Source: JACSRF01 sp963695505 (GTDB lineage Bacteria > Chloroflexota > Anaerolineae > Promineifilales > Promineifilaceae). Taken from it: a DNA stretch of 64,000 nucleotides. The stretch is taken from contig CAVOGX010000012.1 in assembly GCA_963695505.1 (NCBI GenBank), forward strand, positions 138,098-202,097, given 5' to 3'. Each line of letters starts with the position of its first letter. Position 1 is the stretch's first letter. This document shows positions 1 through 8,709 of this stretch, in pieces. A model generated the notes under the pieces. The model did not search any database, was not told the origin of the DNA, and saw only the letters and a program-made list of their open reading frames with translations. Both the position numbers and the translations under genes were made by a program.

Positions 1-769
1 GCGCAGCATCGCTTTCATGCCCTGGCGCACGCGGGCGATGGCGTCTTCGACGCGGGTGCCTTCGTGGTCGTCGGCGGGGCCGCCAGCCACGTAGCCGTGA
101 AAGGGGCGGCCCAGATCGGGCGAGGCGTAATGGCCGCCGATCGACTTTGCCCGCTTTCATCGTTTCGGCCATTTCGGCGTGCATCTTGTCGTCGCTCATG
201 AAAACGCCGGGGAAGTTCATCATCTCGCCCAGGCCGATGATGCCGGGCCAGGTCATCGCTTCGGCCACTTCGGCGGGGCCGATGGATGCGCCGGGCGTTT
301 CCAGGCCGGGGGCGCTGGGCACGCAGGTGGGCATTTGCACGTAGATGTTGATGGGCAGGGTTTGGGCTTCGTCGTGCATCAGTTTGACGCCGGGCAGGCC
401 GAGGACGTTGGCGATTTCGTGGGGGTCGATGAACATGCTGGTGGTGCCGTGCGGAATGACGGCGCGGGCAAATTCGGTGACGGTGACCATGCCGCTTTCG
501 ACGTGCATGTGGGCGTCGCACAGGCCGGGGATGAGGTAACGGCCGTTTGCCTCAATCACCTCCGTCTCTTCCCCAATGGTGTGGCTGGCATCTTCGCCGA
601 CGTAGGCGATGCGGCTCTGGCAGATGGCCACATCGGTGTTGGGAATGATTTCGCCGCTGTGGACGTTGACCCAACGGCCGTTTCGAATGACCATGGTGGC
701 CGGTTTGCGGCCCATTGCCACATCTACTAAATCTTTTGCTAATTCATGCCAGGGTTGTCGTTGCATCAT
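1..769 (-). CDS. ade: Adenine deaminase, partial, one frameshift
   Basis: N-terminal part of an adenine deaminase (adenine to hypoxanthine plus ammonia, purine salvage); the rest lies beyond the window edge. Reading from 769, the protein shows the amidohydrolase metal motif in CDAHMHVESG, then GTTSMFIDPHEIANVLG and CVPSAPGLETPG, then GLGEMMNFPGV, all in the order typical of the family. The start ATG at 769 (a second ATG follows at 766) is preceded by a GGGAGAG ribosome site. Near position 144 the frame breaks: the text after ETMKAGK continues in another frame as IGGHYASPDLGRPFHGY with the expected HY and DDHE segments. One base is probably wrong there. Family identification is firm; whether the break is real is unknown. 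Confidence 0.85.
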   Translation of the reverse strand, partial: MMQRQPWHELAKDLVDVAMGRKPATMVIRNGRWVNVHSGEIIPNTDVAICQSRIAYVGEDASHTIGEETEVIEANGRYLIPGLCDAHMHVESGMVTVTEFARAVIPHGTTSMFIDPHEIANVLGLPGVKLMHDEAQTLPINIYVQMPTCVPSAPGLETPGASIGPAEVAEAMTWPGIIGLGEMMNFPGVFMSDDKMHAEMAETMKAGKVDRRPLRLARSGPPLSRLRGWRPRRRPRRHPRRRRHRPRAPGHESDAA

Positions 770-920
770 TTCACTCTCCCTACATAATTGGAGGTAAGGC
801 TGCTGGCTGCCAAGACCAGTGGTCTCTCTAACTGCCCCACCCGTGTAATCACGTTTTATGTGTAATGTTGTAGGCTGTCTGCAACAATAGCTTCTGCGGT
901 AATCTTCATCCACTACCAGG

Positions 921-2618
921 CTATAATTCTGCTGGCAGCCACACCTGCACAAAAACCCCGTTCCCTGAATCGCTGCGGGCGGAGACCGTGCCTTTATGTA
1001 TGTGCACAATGCCCTGCACCAGCGTTAAACCTAAACCAATACCCAGTTTTCCACCATGCACAGCCCCGCTGCCACTGTAAAAACTATCAAACACGTGGGG
1101 CAGTTCTTCATCAGCAATACCGGCTCCCGTATCTTGCACTGTCAACCCTACCTGTTGTTGTTCCACATCCAGAAGGGTGCGCACGCGAATAGCCCCTGAA
1201 GCAGTAAAGGAAACCGCATTATCGAGCAAAAGGCCTAACATCTCCACCAACTGCTGCCAGTCCCCCCGCACCAGAGGCAGATCGGGCACCAGCGTGATGT
1301 CTAACTGTAGCCCCAGGGCAGTCGCCCGCTGCCGGTACATATTCACGGCCGCCACAACAACGCTGTTTAAATCGACCAGAGAGATGTCTAGCGGGGACTT
1401 CATCAGGTCCGTTTGCGCCAGGCGGACTAATCCTTCGGCCAGCTTTACCAGGTGCTGCGTTTGGTCCCGCAGCACTTCCAGGTATTGGGCCTGTTTTTCA
1501 GGATTAGCCCGCTCCCACAAATCCAGGTAGAGGGCTAGGTTGGTCACCGGGTTGAGCATTTCCTGGGTCATACTATCCATCAACTCTGACTTAAATTGAC
1601 CTAATGCCTGCAACCGTCCATATGCTTCAGTCAGTGCCCTGGTTTGTTCCACAACCCGCTGCTCTTCGTCAAGAACCTGTTCTTGCAAGCGGGCATGTTC
1701 GATGGCAACGGCAGCCTGCCGGGTGAAAATCATGGCAATGTCTGCTTCAGCCTGGCCATATTGATGGGGTTTGCCAGAACTCAGGTTCAATAAGCCGACA
1801 ATTTCTGCCTGGATGATCAGCGGAATACCCATCCAGCAGCAAATTTGGCTGGTTTTGGGTAATGTTTGCCAACGGGGATCGTTGGCCGTATCGCCAACAA
1901 TGACCGGCGCACGGGAACTAAAAACCCGTTGAATGTGGGGGAATTTTTCCAGCGGAAGCCGGGTGCCTTTGCGGCCACCAGCATGGAGACTGCGTTGGGC
2001 AACGCTTTGTAAATTGTCTCCCTGTAAAAGCATGATGGATGCACTATCGTAGGGCAATACGCGGGACAATTGGTCGAGAATTTGCTCCAATACATCGTCG
2101 CGCCGCAGGCTTTTGTTAATGGCTTGAATAATGAGACCAAGGGTTTCGACCAGGGTGCGCTGCTGGCGTTCTGTCTTTGACAGCCGGGTGCGATATTGTT
2201 CGGCCTGAACCTGCTCGCGGGCAATTTGGTCTAGTTTATCCTGCAAATGCTGCCCATGTTCCACCACTTCTTTCAGGCGCAGTTGAATGCGGGTACGAAC
2301 CAGGAGTTCTGACTGGTTAAAGGGTTTGCATAAATAATCGTCGGCGCCGGCTGTCAGTGCGCGGCTGCCGGACTGATGATCGGGTACCAGGGCAATGATG
2401 GGCACGTGTTGGGCCAGGAAGGTGGTCAGGGTGGCATTAATCTGGTGGGGGGCCAGGCTGAGTATGAACAGGTCAATGTCGGGGGGTAGGGGTGTGGCGC
2501 TGCCGGGAGAAACGGCCGTTACGCGGTAGCCATGGGATTGCAAGGTGGCCGTAACCACCATTTGCATGGCAAGTTCCTCGTCAACCAGCACCACGTGTGC
2601 GCTCATATCTTTGTCCAT
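921..2618 (-). CDS. Degenerate REC-GAF-histidine kinase (pseudokinase-like)
   Basis: A receiver-like domain (first about 120 residues), a coiled linker, a GAF domain (about residues 170-320), a HisKA helix and an HATPase_c domain. The ATPase boxes are present: LLDNAV (N box), DTGAGI (G1), HVFDSFY (F) and GIGLGLTLVQ (G2). The HisKA motif reads MTQEMLNPVT where its neighbour has VTHELRTPVT, so the phospho-acceptor His is replaced by Gln. The receiver domain has PDIDLFILSL where an Asp is expected, so its acceptor is also gone. The protein may bind ATP and heterodimerise with the kinase encoded just upstream rather than autophosphorylate; that is inference. The start at 2618 lies 22 bp after the upstream stop; 2606 is an alternative. 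Confidence 0.8.
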   Translation of the reverse strand: MDKDMSAHVVLVDEELAMQMVVTATLQSHGYRVTAVSPGSATPLPPDIDLFILSLAPHQINATLTTFLAQHVPIIALVPDHQSGSRALTAGADDYLCKPFNQSELLVRTRIQLRLKEVVEHGQHLQDKLDQIAREQVQAEQYRTRLSKTERQQRTLVETLGLIIQAINKSLRRDDVLEQILDQLSRVLPYDSASIMLLQGDNLQSVAQRSLHAGGRKGTRLPLEKFPHIQRVFSSRAPVIVGDTANDPRWQTLPKTSQICCWMGIPLIIQAEIVGLLNLSSGKPHQYGQAEADIAMIFTRQAAVAIEHARLQEQVLDEEQRVVEQTRALTEAYGRLQALGQFKSELMDSMTQEMLNPVTNLALYLDLWERANPEKQAQYLEVLRDQTQHLVKLAEGLVRLAQTDLMKSPLDISLVDLNSVVVAAVNMYRQRATALGLQLDITLVPDLPLVRGDWQQLVEMLGLLLDNAVSFTASGAIRVRTLLDVEQQQVGLTVQDTGAGIADEELPHVFDSFYSGSGAVHGGKLGIGLGLTLVQGIVHIHKGTVSARSDSGNGVFVQVWLPAEL

Positions 2619-2640
2619 ATCTGCTAGAATTTTCCCGCCA

Positions 2641-4821
2641 TCAGGCTGGGGGCAGCCACACCTCAAAGGTAGAGCCGTCGTCAACGACGCTCTCGAACTC
2701 AATTTTTCCTTGGTGCAGCTCTACAATTTCGCGCACGATAGCCAGCCCCAGACCCGTTCCGGGTTTGGAAAGCTGCCCGGTGCGCTCGCCACGATAAAAA
2801 CGGTCAAAGAGGAACGGCCGTTCATGGTCCAAAATCCCCATGCCGGTGTCTTTAACCGTCAGCAGAACCATCTCTTGCTCTTCGTCCCAGGTCGTCGTCA
2901 CCCAGATTCCCCCTTTGGCCGTGTAGTTAATGGCGTTAACCAACAAATTCGTCACTACCTGCTCAATTTGCGTTTTATGCCCCAAAACCGGGGGTAATTC
3001 TGGCGCTGTTTCACATTCCAGATGCAAACTGGCAGCCTGGGCCTGGGGGCGATATTGCTGCACCACCTGCAGCACCACTTGATTGAAATTCAGCGCGCTA
3101 AAGGAAACGGCCGTTTTCTCCTGCTCCAGCTTGGAGAGGCTCAAAATATCAGCTATCAGCGTGCCCAAGCGGTCCGCCTGGCTGCGCACCACCTGAATGT
3201 ATCTCTCCCGCTTTTCACCAGACACCTGCTGCATTAAATCCAGGTACAGCTTTAAACTGGTGACCGGTGTGCGCAGCTCGTGGGTGACATCAGACACAAA
3301 CTTTGATTTCAGGCGGTCCAGCTCTTGCAAGCGCGTATTTGCCAGGGCCAATTCTTGGGTGCGCTCAGAGACGCGCTGCTCCAACTCCGCTGCATAAGCG
3401 CGCTGCTGAGCATACAACCGCGCATTTTCGATGGCAATGGCCGCCTGCCCGGCAAACGTGGTGGCCATTTGGGCGTCTACCGCGCCATAAAACCCTGGCT
3501 CTGTGTGGTTTAAGTTTAGAATACCCACAATGCGGTCCTGGATCATCATGGGTACGCCCATCCAGCAGCGAATGAGGTTGGTTTCTGGCGCTTGCTGCCA
3601 TCGGGCATCAACGGCCGTATCCGCGATAATCAATGGTTGGAACATCTCCAACATTTGCTGAATATGCATCAAATCATTGACCGGTAGTTCCATGGCCTGT
3701 TCCACTTGCGGATTCAGGGAACGAAACGCCACGCTTTGCAGTACGTCTTCTTGCAGCAGCATAATCGAGGCACTGTCATAAGCCACCACGCGCTGCAACT
3801 GCTCCAAAATCAAGACTAAAACCTGTTCGCGATCCAGACTGCTGTTCAGCGCCCCAGCCACTTCGCGCAGCGTCTCCGCCAATTCCCGCTGCTTGCGTTC
3901 CTCTGCCAACAGGCGCGTTCTAGCCATAGCCAGCGAAATTTGCCCTGTGGCCTGCTCCGCGCGAGAGATCTCATCCGCCGAAAAAGTATGTAACTCAGAA
4001 AACGTGATGATTACTGCCCCCAATTTTTGCTCGCCCACGGCCAGGGGCAGCGCCAGCAACGAACGGGCTGGCAAAATTTGTAGGAGGCGTCGACTAACAT
4101 AAGCTGAGTTTTCAGCGTCGGACACAACCAAAACGCGCCCTGTTTCCACTACCGTAGACGTCACCGTAAAATCATTTTTGGCAGAAACCAGAGTGCGATA
4201 CAGTTTGTGCATCCCCTCGTGCGCTGCAGCCGGGAAAGCGCGCTTTGCTGCGGCATTCCACATGGAAATATAGACGCCATCTGCCCGCAGCAGCTTTTTC
4301 AACAAATTAGCCTGCGTATGCAGCATTTGCTCATCGTCAAGGATAGTGGCGGCGGCGTAAGTGATCTGGTTGAGTTGATCCAGGTATTTTTGCTTTTCTT
4401 CCCGTTCACGGCGGACGGCGGCTTCGGCAATTTCCCGCCGCACAGCACCTACCAGGCGCACAATGTCATTTTTGACGACGTAATCATGCGCGCCAGCCTG
4501 CATAGCCGCCAAAGCACCCTTTTCACCAATGTCATCGGAAACGATAATCAAAGGAATGTCATAACCGCGTTCCTGCAGCACGTTGAGGGCGGCCAGTGCG
4601 CTAAACCGGGCCAATACGTGGTCAGCCAGAATGAGGTGCCAATCTTCTTCCTCAAGCGCCAGAATCAGACCCGGGGCATCAACTACCTGGCGGTACTGTG
4701 GCTTGTACCCGCTCTGCCGCAAAGTACCCAGTATCAACTGCAAATCCTCCTCATTGTCTTCGACTATGAGGAGGCGAATTTGCCCGGGAGAGGAATACGT
4801 AAATCTGCCTGTGTCTGTCAT
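2641..4821 (-). CDS. REC-GAF-GAF hybrid sensor histidine kinase
   Basis: About 726 residues: an N-terminal receiver domain with acidic pocket VEDNEED and likely phospho-Asp in LILADHVL (about residue 67), two GAF domains, a HisKA domain with an intact VTHELRTPVT motif, and an HATPase_c domain with LLVNAINYT, DTGMGI, FDRFYRG and GTGLGLAIV. There is no transmembrane segment, so it should be a soluble cytoplasmic sensor. It shares its whole second half with the downstream gene, which suggests tandem duplication, and the two genes are 22 bp apart in one transcription unit. I chose the ATG at 4821 because the receiver domain begins soon after; an in-frame ATG at 4875 is possible. The ligand is unknown. 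Confidence 0.85.
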   Translation of the reverse strand: MTDTGRFTYSSPGQIRLLIVEDNEEDLQLILGTLRQSGYKPQYRQVVDAPGLILALEEEDWHLILADHVLARFSALAALNVLQERGYDIPLIIVSDDIGEKGALAAMQAGAHDYVVKNDIVRLVGAVRREIAEAAVRREREEKQKYLDQLNQITYAAATILDDEQMLHTQANLLKKLLRADGVYISMWNAAAKRAFPAAAHEGMHKLYRTLVSAKNDFTVTSTVVETGRVLVVSDAENSAYVSRRLLQILPARSLLALPLAVGEQKLGAVIITFSELHTFSADEISRAEQATGQISLAMARTRLLAEERKQRELAETLREVAGALNSSLDREQVLVLILEQLQRVVAYDSASIMLLQEDVLQSVAFRSLNPQVEQAMELPVNDLMHIQQMLEMFQPLIIADTAVDARWQQAPETNLIRCWMGVPMMIQDRIVGILNLNHTEPGFYGAVDAQMATTFAGQAAIAIENARLYAQQRAYAAELEQRVSERTQELALANTRLQELDRLKSKFVSDVTHELRTPVTSLKLYLDLMQQVSGEKRERYIQVVRSQADRLGTLIADILSLSKLEQEKTAVSFSALNFNQVVLQVVQQYRPQAQAASLHLECETAPELPPVLGHKTQIEQVVTNLLVNAINYTAKGGIWVTTTWDEEQEMVLLTVKDTGMGILDHERPFLFDRFYRGERTGQLSKPGTGLGLAIVREIVELHQGKIEFESVVDDGSTFEVWLPPA

Positions 4822-4962
4822 TGTGGTGCTTTGGTTTTTAAACGCTGAGGCATTCGCCACCTTATACCGCAGCATGGCTCATCATATCATATTTTGAGAG
4901 CGCGGTAGTAAGAGGAGGTAGAAGTTTGGTTGAGTTGGAAGAAACGGCCGTTTTCCTTGAAT

Positions 4963-6705
4963 TTAATTCCGCCGCAAAAAGTCTACCAGCTCCGCGAGCG
5001 CCACCAGATGACGTTCCGCAGCGCTGCGCCGCTTCACCTCCACGCCCCCCTGGTCCAGATTGCGCGTGCTCACCGTGATGCGCCAGGGCACACCCATCAA
5101 ATCCGCATCCTTAAACTTAACGCCGGCGCTGGCTTCCCGGTCATCGTACAGCACCTCAAAGCCCGCCTGCTGCAGGCTGGCATAGAGGGATTCGGCCGTT
5201 TCCAGAACTTGCTCACCCTTTCCCACATGCAGCAAGTGCACCTGGTAAGGAGCTACGCTGTCCGGCCAAATGATGCCGTCCGCATCGTGGTGCTTTTCCA
5301 CAATGATGGCCATCAACCGGTCCAGGCCAATGCCATAAGAGCCCATGAAAATATGCTGCGGCTGGCCCATTTCATCTAGATAAGTGGCCTCAACAGCCTT
5401 GCTGTACCGCGTGCCCAGCTTGAAACAATGACCCGCCTCAATAGCCCGCTGGGCAGCCAACCGCCCACCACAGTGCACACACTGATGGCCCGTATCAGCC
5501 TGGGCCACGTCTGCTATCTGGCTCACGGCAAAATCGCGGGGGTAGTTCGTCCCGGTGAAATGGAAGCCCACCTCGTTGGCCCCCACCACAAAATTACCGC
5601 CGGTCGTAATGGATTCATCGGCCAGAACGAACACGCCCCCAGCCTCCTGGCCTGCCGTTACCAGCAACCCGGCGGGGGAAGCGTAGCCGGGCACGGCTCC
5701 CGCCGCCACGATTTCTTCGTCGGTGGCAGAACGCAGCAGGCCGCCACCCAGAGCGTTTATCAGCTTGACTTCGTTGATTTCCAGATCGCCGCGCACCAGA
5801 CCAAACAGGAAACGGCCGTTGTCCACCGCCCCCTTTGCCAATTCACTTTCTGGCGTCCACCAGTAAAAGACGGCTTTTAGCGTCTGGCTGGTAGGCACGC
5901 CTACAAAAGCGGCCACATCCGCAATGGTCTTGCAGTCCGGCGTGGCGACTTTGGTCAAATCTGCCAGCACCTCAGGCGCATTGCCCTCTCGCACGAAAAC
6001 GGCCGCTTCCACATTGGCCGCATAATCACAGCGCGTACAGGCAATGAAGGTATCCTCGCCATTTTCGTGCGGCACCATAAACTCGTGCGAACTTTTGCCG
6101 CCCATGGCCCCCACGTCGGCATGAACGGCCGTAGCCGGCGTGCCTACCCGCGTAAAAATATTGTGATACGCCTGCAGCATAGAAGGATAATACGCATCTA
6201 AAGCCGCTTCGCCGGTATCCAACGTGTAGGCATCCTTCATCACAAACTCCCGCAAACGCAGCAGCCCGCCTCGCGCGCGGGGTTCGTCGCGGAACTTTTT
6301 GCTGATGTGGTACACCATGCGCGGCAGGTCACGGTAGCTTTCTATTTCGCGCAGGGCCAGGTCTACCACCACTTCTTCATGGGTGGCCGAGAGAGCATAC
6401 TCGCGGCTGCCCCCGGCGGCTACTTTCATGAGGACGTCCACGGTATGCCAGCGCCCGGTGGCCTGCCACAGCGCCGCCGGATGCAAGTTGGGCATCCACA
6501 TTTCCTGGCCGCCAATGGCGTCCATCTCCTCGGCCAAAATGTGCCAGATTTTGCGCATGACGCGGTAGCCCAGGGGCATGAAGGTGTATATGCCGGCCCC
6601 CGCCGGGCGCACAAAGTTGGCGCGAATGAGCAGTTGGTGGCTGATCATTTCGGCGTCTGCCGGGGCTTCACGCAGGGTTTTGCCAAAAGCTTGTGAAAGT
6701 CGCAT
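4963..6705 (-). CDS. proS: Prolyl-tRNA synthetase, bacterial type with INS editing domain
   Basis: Class II synthetase that charges tRNA-Pro. Motif 1 is in RPAGAGIYTFMPLGYRVM, motif 2 in FRDEPRARGGLLRLREF, and motif 3 in GSYGIGLDRLMAI. Between motifs 2 and 3, roughly residues 225-400, is the INS (YbaK-like) domain that deacylates misacylated Ala-tRNA-Pro. The length (580 residues) is normal for the bacterial form. The start at 6705 has a strong AGGAGG site 7 bases upstream, although the frame is open further 5'. It follows a second, unrelated-type ProRS gene, from which it is separated by a good intrinsic terminator, so the two may be expressed at different levels. Confidence 0.96.
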   Translation of the reverse strand: MRLSQAFGKTLREAPADAEMISHQLLIRANFVRPAGAGIYTFMPLGYRVMRKIWHILAEEMDAIGGQEMWMPNLHPAALWQATGRWHTVDVLMKVAAGGSREYALSATHEEVVVDLALREIESYRDLPRMVYHISKKFRDEPRARGGLLRLREFVMKDAYTLDTGEAALDAYYPSMLQAYHNIFTRVGTPATAVHADVGAMGGKSSHEFMVPHENGEDTFIACTRCDYAANVEAAVFVREGNAPEVLADLTKVATPDCKTIADVAAFVGVPTSQTLKAVFYWWTPESELAKGAVDNGRFLFGLVRGDLEINEVKLINALGGGLLRSATDEEIVAAGAVPGYASPAGLLVTAGQEAGGVFVLADESITTGGNFVVGANEVGFHFTGTNYPRDFAVSQIADVAQADTGHQCVHCGGRLAAQRAIEAGHCFKLGTRYSKAVEATYLDEMGQPQHIFMGSYGIGLDRLMAIIVEKHHDADGIIWPDSVAPYQVHLLHVGKGEQVLETAESLYASLQQAGFEVLYDDREASAGVKFKDADLMGVPWRITVSTRNLDQGGVEVKRRSAAERHLVALAELVDFLRRN

Positions 6706-6722
6706 TACATCCTCCTCAAGTA

Positions 6723-6751
6723 CAAAAAAGGGCAGGTGATGGCCTGCCCTT
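6723..6751 (-). terminator. Intrinsic terminator/attenuator between the two proS genes
   Basis: On the minus strand a 9-bp perfect stem (AAGGGCAGG pairing with CCTGCCCTT, 6-base loop) is followed directly by a run of six T. It lies after the stop of the archaeal-type proS and before the ribosome site of the bacterial-type proS. It would end or reduce read-through into the second gene. Confidence 0.85.
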
Positions 6752-6782
6752 GCACACATTCAACGGTTGTTGTCTGTAAAGT

Positions 6783-8225
6783 TCAATAAGCACGGCCGAA
6801 TATGGCGATTTTGCTAGCAGGTCGCCCGGTATAGAAGCAGGTGCCGCCGTTCTCTGGCTGCTCCAGGGGGAAGCAGCGAATGGTGGCTTTGGTTTCTTCT
6901 TTTACCTTTAGCTCTTCGGCATTGTCGCCTGCCCACCAAACGCGGGCAAAACCGGTCTGCACGGCCGTTTTGAAATCCTCATAATTCGACACGTCGTGGG
7001 TGTTTTCGTCGCGGAATTGGTTGGCGCGGGCCAGCAAGTTGGCCTGAATCTCCGCCAACAGGGCTTGCACGGTGACCGCCAGGCCATCTTGCGAAACAAA
7101 CTGCTTGCCCTCGCGGCCTGGGATGTCACGGCGGGCCAGGGCCACGCTGTGCTTTTCAATATCGCGGGGGCCAATTTCAATGCGTGCAGGCACGCCCCGC
7201 AGTTCCCAATCGTTGAATTTGTAGCCGGGGGTCAGGTTGTCGCGGTCGTCCATCTTTACCCGCACGCCCACGTCTACCAGCTCTTGCTGAATGCGGTGGG
7301 CAGCTTCCAGAACGGCCGTTTTCTCGGCGTCTTTGCGGTAAATGGGCACAATCACCACCTGGTAGGGCGCCAGGCGGGGTGGCAGCACCAACCCACTGTC
7401 GTCGCCATGAGTCATGATGATGGCTCCCACAAAGCGCGTGCTCAGGCCCCAAGACGTCGTCCAAGCGTATTGCAGCTCGTTGTTGGGGTCCAGGTATTGA
7501 ATGTCGAAAGCTTTGGCAAAGTTCTGTCCCAAATTGTGGGAAGTGCCCGACTGCAGCGCCTTGCCATCTCCCATCATTGCTTCAATGGTCAGGGTCTGGT
7601 TAGCCCCGGCAAAGCGCTCCAACTCCGATTTTTCACCACGCAAAACAGGAACGGCCGCTTCGTTGATGGCAAAGTCCGCGTACACGTCGAGCATCATCCG
7701 CGTGCGCTCGTCGGCTTCCGCTTTCGTGGCGTGGGCGGTGTGCCCCTCTTGCCAGTAAAATTCCAGCGTGCGCAAAAACAGCTTGGTGCGCAGTTCCCAG
7801 CGCACCACGCTGTTCCACAGGTTAATCAGAATGGGCAAATCGCGGTAGCTCTGCACCCAGTTGGCGTAAGCGTGCCCAATGATGGTCTCCGAGGTGGGGC
7901 GCACCACAATGGGCTCGGCCAGTTCCTGCCCGCCGCCGTGGGTGACCACCGCCAGCTCAGGCGCAAATCCCTCTACGTGCTTGGCCTCTTTCTGCAAAAA
8001 GCTCATGGGGATAAACATGGGGAACCCGGCATTTTGCACGCCGGTAGCCTTAAACCGCTGGTCTAGCGCTTGCTGGATATTCTCCCACAAAGCCCACCCG
8101 TAAGGTTTAACAATCATGGTGCCGCGCACCGGGCCATAATCGGCCATGTCCGCCCGCAGCACTACGGAGTTGTACCATTCGTTGAAGTCTTCGCTGCGTG
8201 AGACAAGTCTGTCTTTATCCGCCAT
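6783..8225 (-). CDS. proS: Prolyl-tRNA synthetase, archaeal/eukaryotic type
   Basis: 480 residues of the type found in archaea, eukaryotes and some bacteria (for example Thermus). Features are FNEWYNSVVLRADMADYGP near the N-terminus, VRPTSETIIGHAYANWV, motif 2 WELRTKLFLRTLEFYWQEGHTAH, motif 3 TSWGLSTRFVGAIIMTHGDD, and the C-terminal zinc-domain-like extension ending with the family's terminal Tyr (AIFGRAY). It lacks the INS editing insertion. It is the first gene of a unit with a good promoter at 8275-8303, with the bacterial-type proS downstream. Two such enzymes side by side is unusual; some Bacillus species are known to carry both types. Confidence 0.95.
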   Translation of the reverse strand: MADKDRLVSRSEDFNEWYNSVVLRADMADYGPVRGTMIVKPYGWALWENIQQALDQRFKATGVQNAGFPMFIPMSFLQKEAKHVEGFAPELAVVTHGGGQELAEPIVVRPTSETIIGHAYANWVQSYRDLPILINLWNSVVRWELRTKLFLRTLEFYWQEGHTAHATKAEADERTRMMLDVYADFAINEAAVPVLRGEKSELERFAGANQTLTIEAMMGDGKALQSGTSHNLGQNFAKAFDIQYLDPNNELQYAWTTSWGLSTRFVGAIIMTHGDDSGLVLPPRLAPYQVVIVPIYRKDAEKTAVLEAAHRIQQELVDVGVRVKMDDRDNLTPGYKFNDWELRGVPARIEIGPRDIEKHSVALARRDIPGREGKQFVSQDGLAVTVQALLAEIQANLLARANQFRDENTHDVSNYEDFKTAVQTGFARVWWAGDNAEELKVKEETKATIRCFPLEQPENGGTCFYTGRPASKIAIFGRAY

Positions 8226-8274
8226 TCAAATACCTTTACATCACTGTTTTTTTGCAAGCTGCAAAACGAAGGAG

Positions 8275-8303
8275 AGTATAACAGTCATCAAATTACCCGT
8301 CAA
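8275..8303 (-). promoter_or_regulatory. Sigma70-type promoter of the proS pair
   Basis: On the minus strand TTGACG and TATACT are separated by exactly 17 bases. Transcription would start about 40-50 bases upstream of the archaeal-type proS start. Confidence 0.7.
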
Positions 8304-8350
8304 AAGGGGCCGGTTCTGGGTGAATTTTGGGCTGTTGGGGCACAAATTGC

Positions 8351-8379
8351 TTGCCTCTCAGAGGAGTTTGCTCTAAGAT
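8351..8379 (+). promoter_or_regulatory. Possible promoter of the 64-residue protein gene
   Basis: TTGCCT and TAAGAT are spaced by 17 bases, giving a leader of roughly 70 bases before the start codon. The rest of the 8226-8455 gap holds the divergent proS promoter and no gene. Confidence 0.4.
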
Positions 8380-8455
8380 GTGGTGACTCTAGAGAGAAAA
8401 ATCGACTTGTCGGTTTTTGTGAGAGGAAATCTTTTTCTAAAAAGGAAGGTAAACA

Positions 8456-8650
8456 ATGGCATTTAGTTTTACAAATTCAAAAGGACGTACTTACTTTTTG
8501 CACAAGCGTGACACGCAGTTGAAGAACGGCCGTTCCCAAACCATTTACTTCTTTGCCAAAGAGGTGAAGCCTGGGGCAATTGACGCCGTGCCAGCCGGGT
8601 ACGCTGTGTCTGAAAGCCGCAATGGCCTGCCTGTTCTAAAGAAGAAATAA
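8456..8650 (+). CDS. Conserved small basic protein, 64 residues
   Basis: Begins MAFSFTNSKGRTYFLHKRD and ends NGLPVLKKK, with the middle QTIYFFAKEVKPGAIDAVPAGY. I recognise this as a type of small conserved hypothetical protein present in several bacterial phyla, but I know no function for it. It is soluble, with many Lys and aromatic residues. A good ribosome site (AAGGAAGG) precedes the ATG, and a strong terminator follows at once, so it is a single-gene unit. Such an arrangement fits an abundant housekeeping protein, but that is inference. Confidence 0.8.
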   Translation: MAFSFTNSKGRTYFLHKRDTQLKNGRSQTIYFFAKEVKPGAIDAVPAGYAVSESRNGLPVLKKK

Positions 8651-8674
8651 ACAGGCGCCACCAGCAAAATAAGC

Positions 8675-8709
8675 GAAAAAAGCCTCTTGCCACAGCTTGA
8701 GGCTTTTTT
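8675..8709 (+). terminator. Intrinsic terminator after the 64-residue protein gene
   Basis: AAAAAAGCCTC pairs with GAGGCTTTTTT around a 13-base loop and ends in a T run. The next gene starts inside or just after this hairpin. Confidence 0.85.

Noticed and set aside
15..521. Arg/His-rich open frame of 168 codons on the minus strand
   Set aside because: It is an out-of-frame reading of the adenine deaminase gene; the real frame shows conserved motifs and this one has only Arg/His/Pro bias.
6996..8066. 356-codon open frame on the plus strand
   Set aside because: It lies antisense to the archaeal-type proS and has no recognisable motif; long antisense frames are common in GC-rich genes.
8226..8455. 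T-box riboswitch upstream of the proS genes
   Set aside because: No T-box sequence (TGGNACCGCG-like), specifier stem or long leader is visible; the leader is only about 45 bases.
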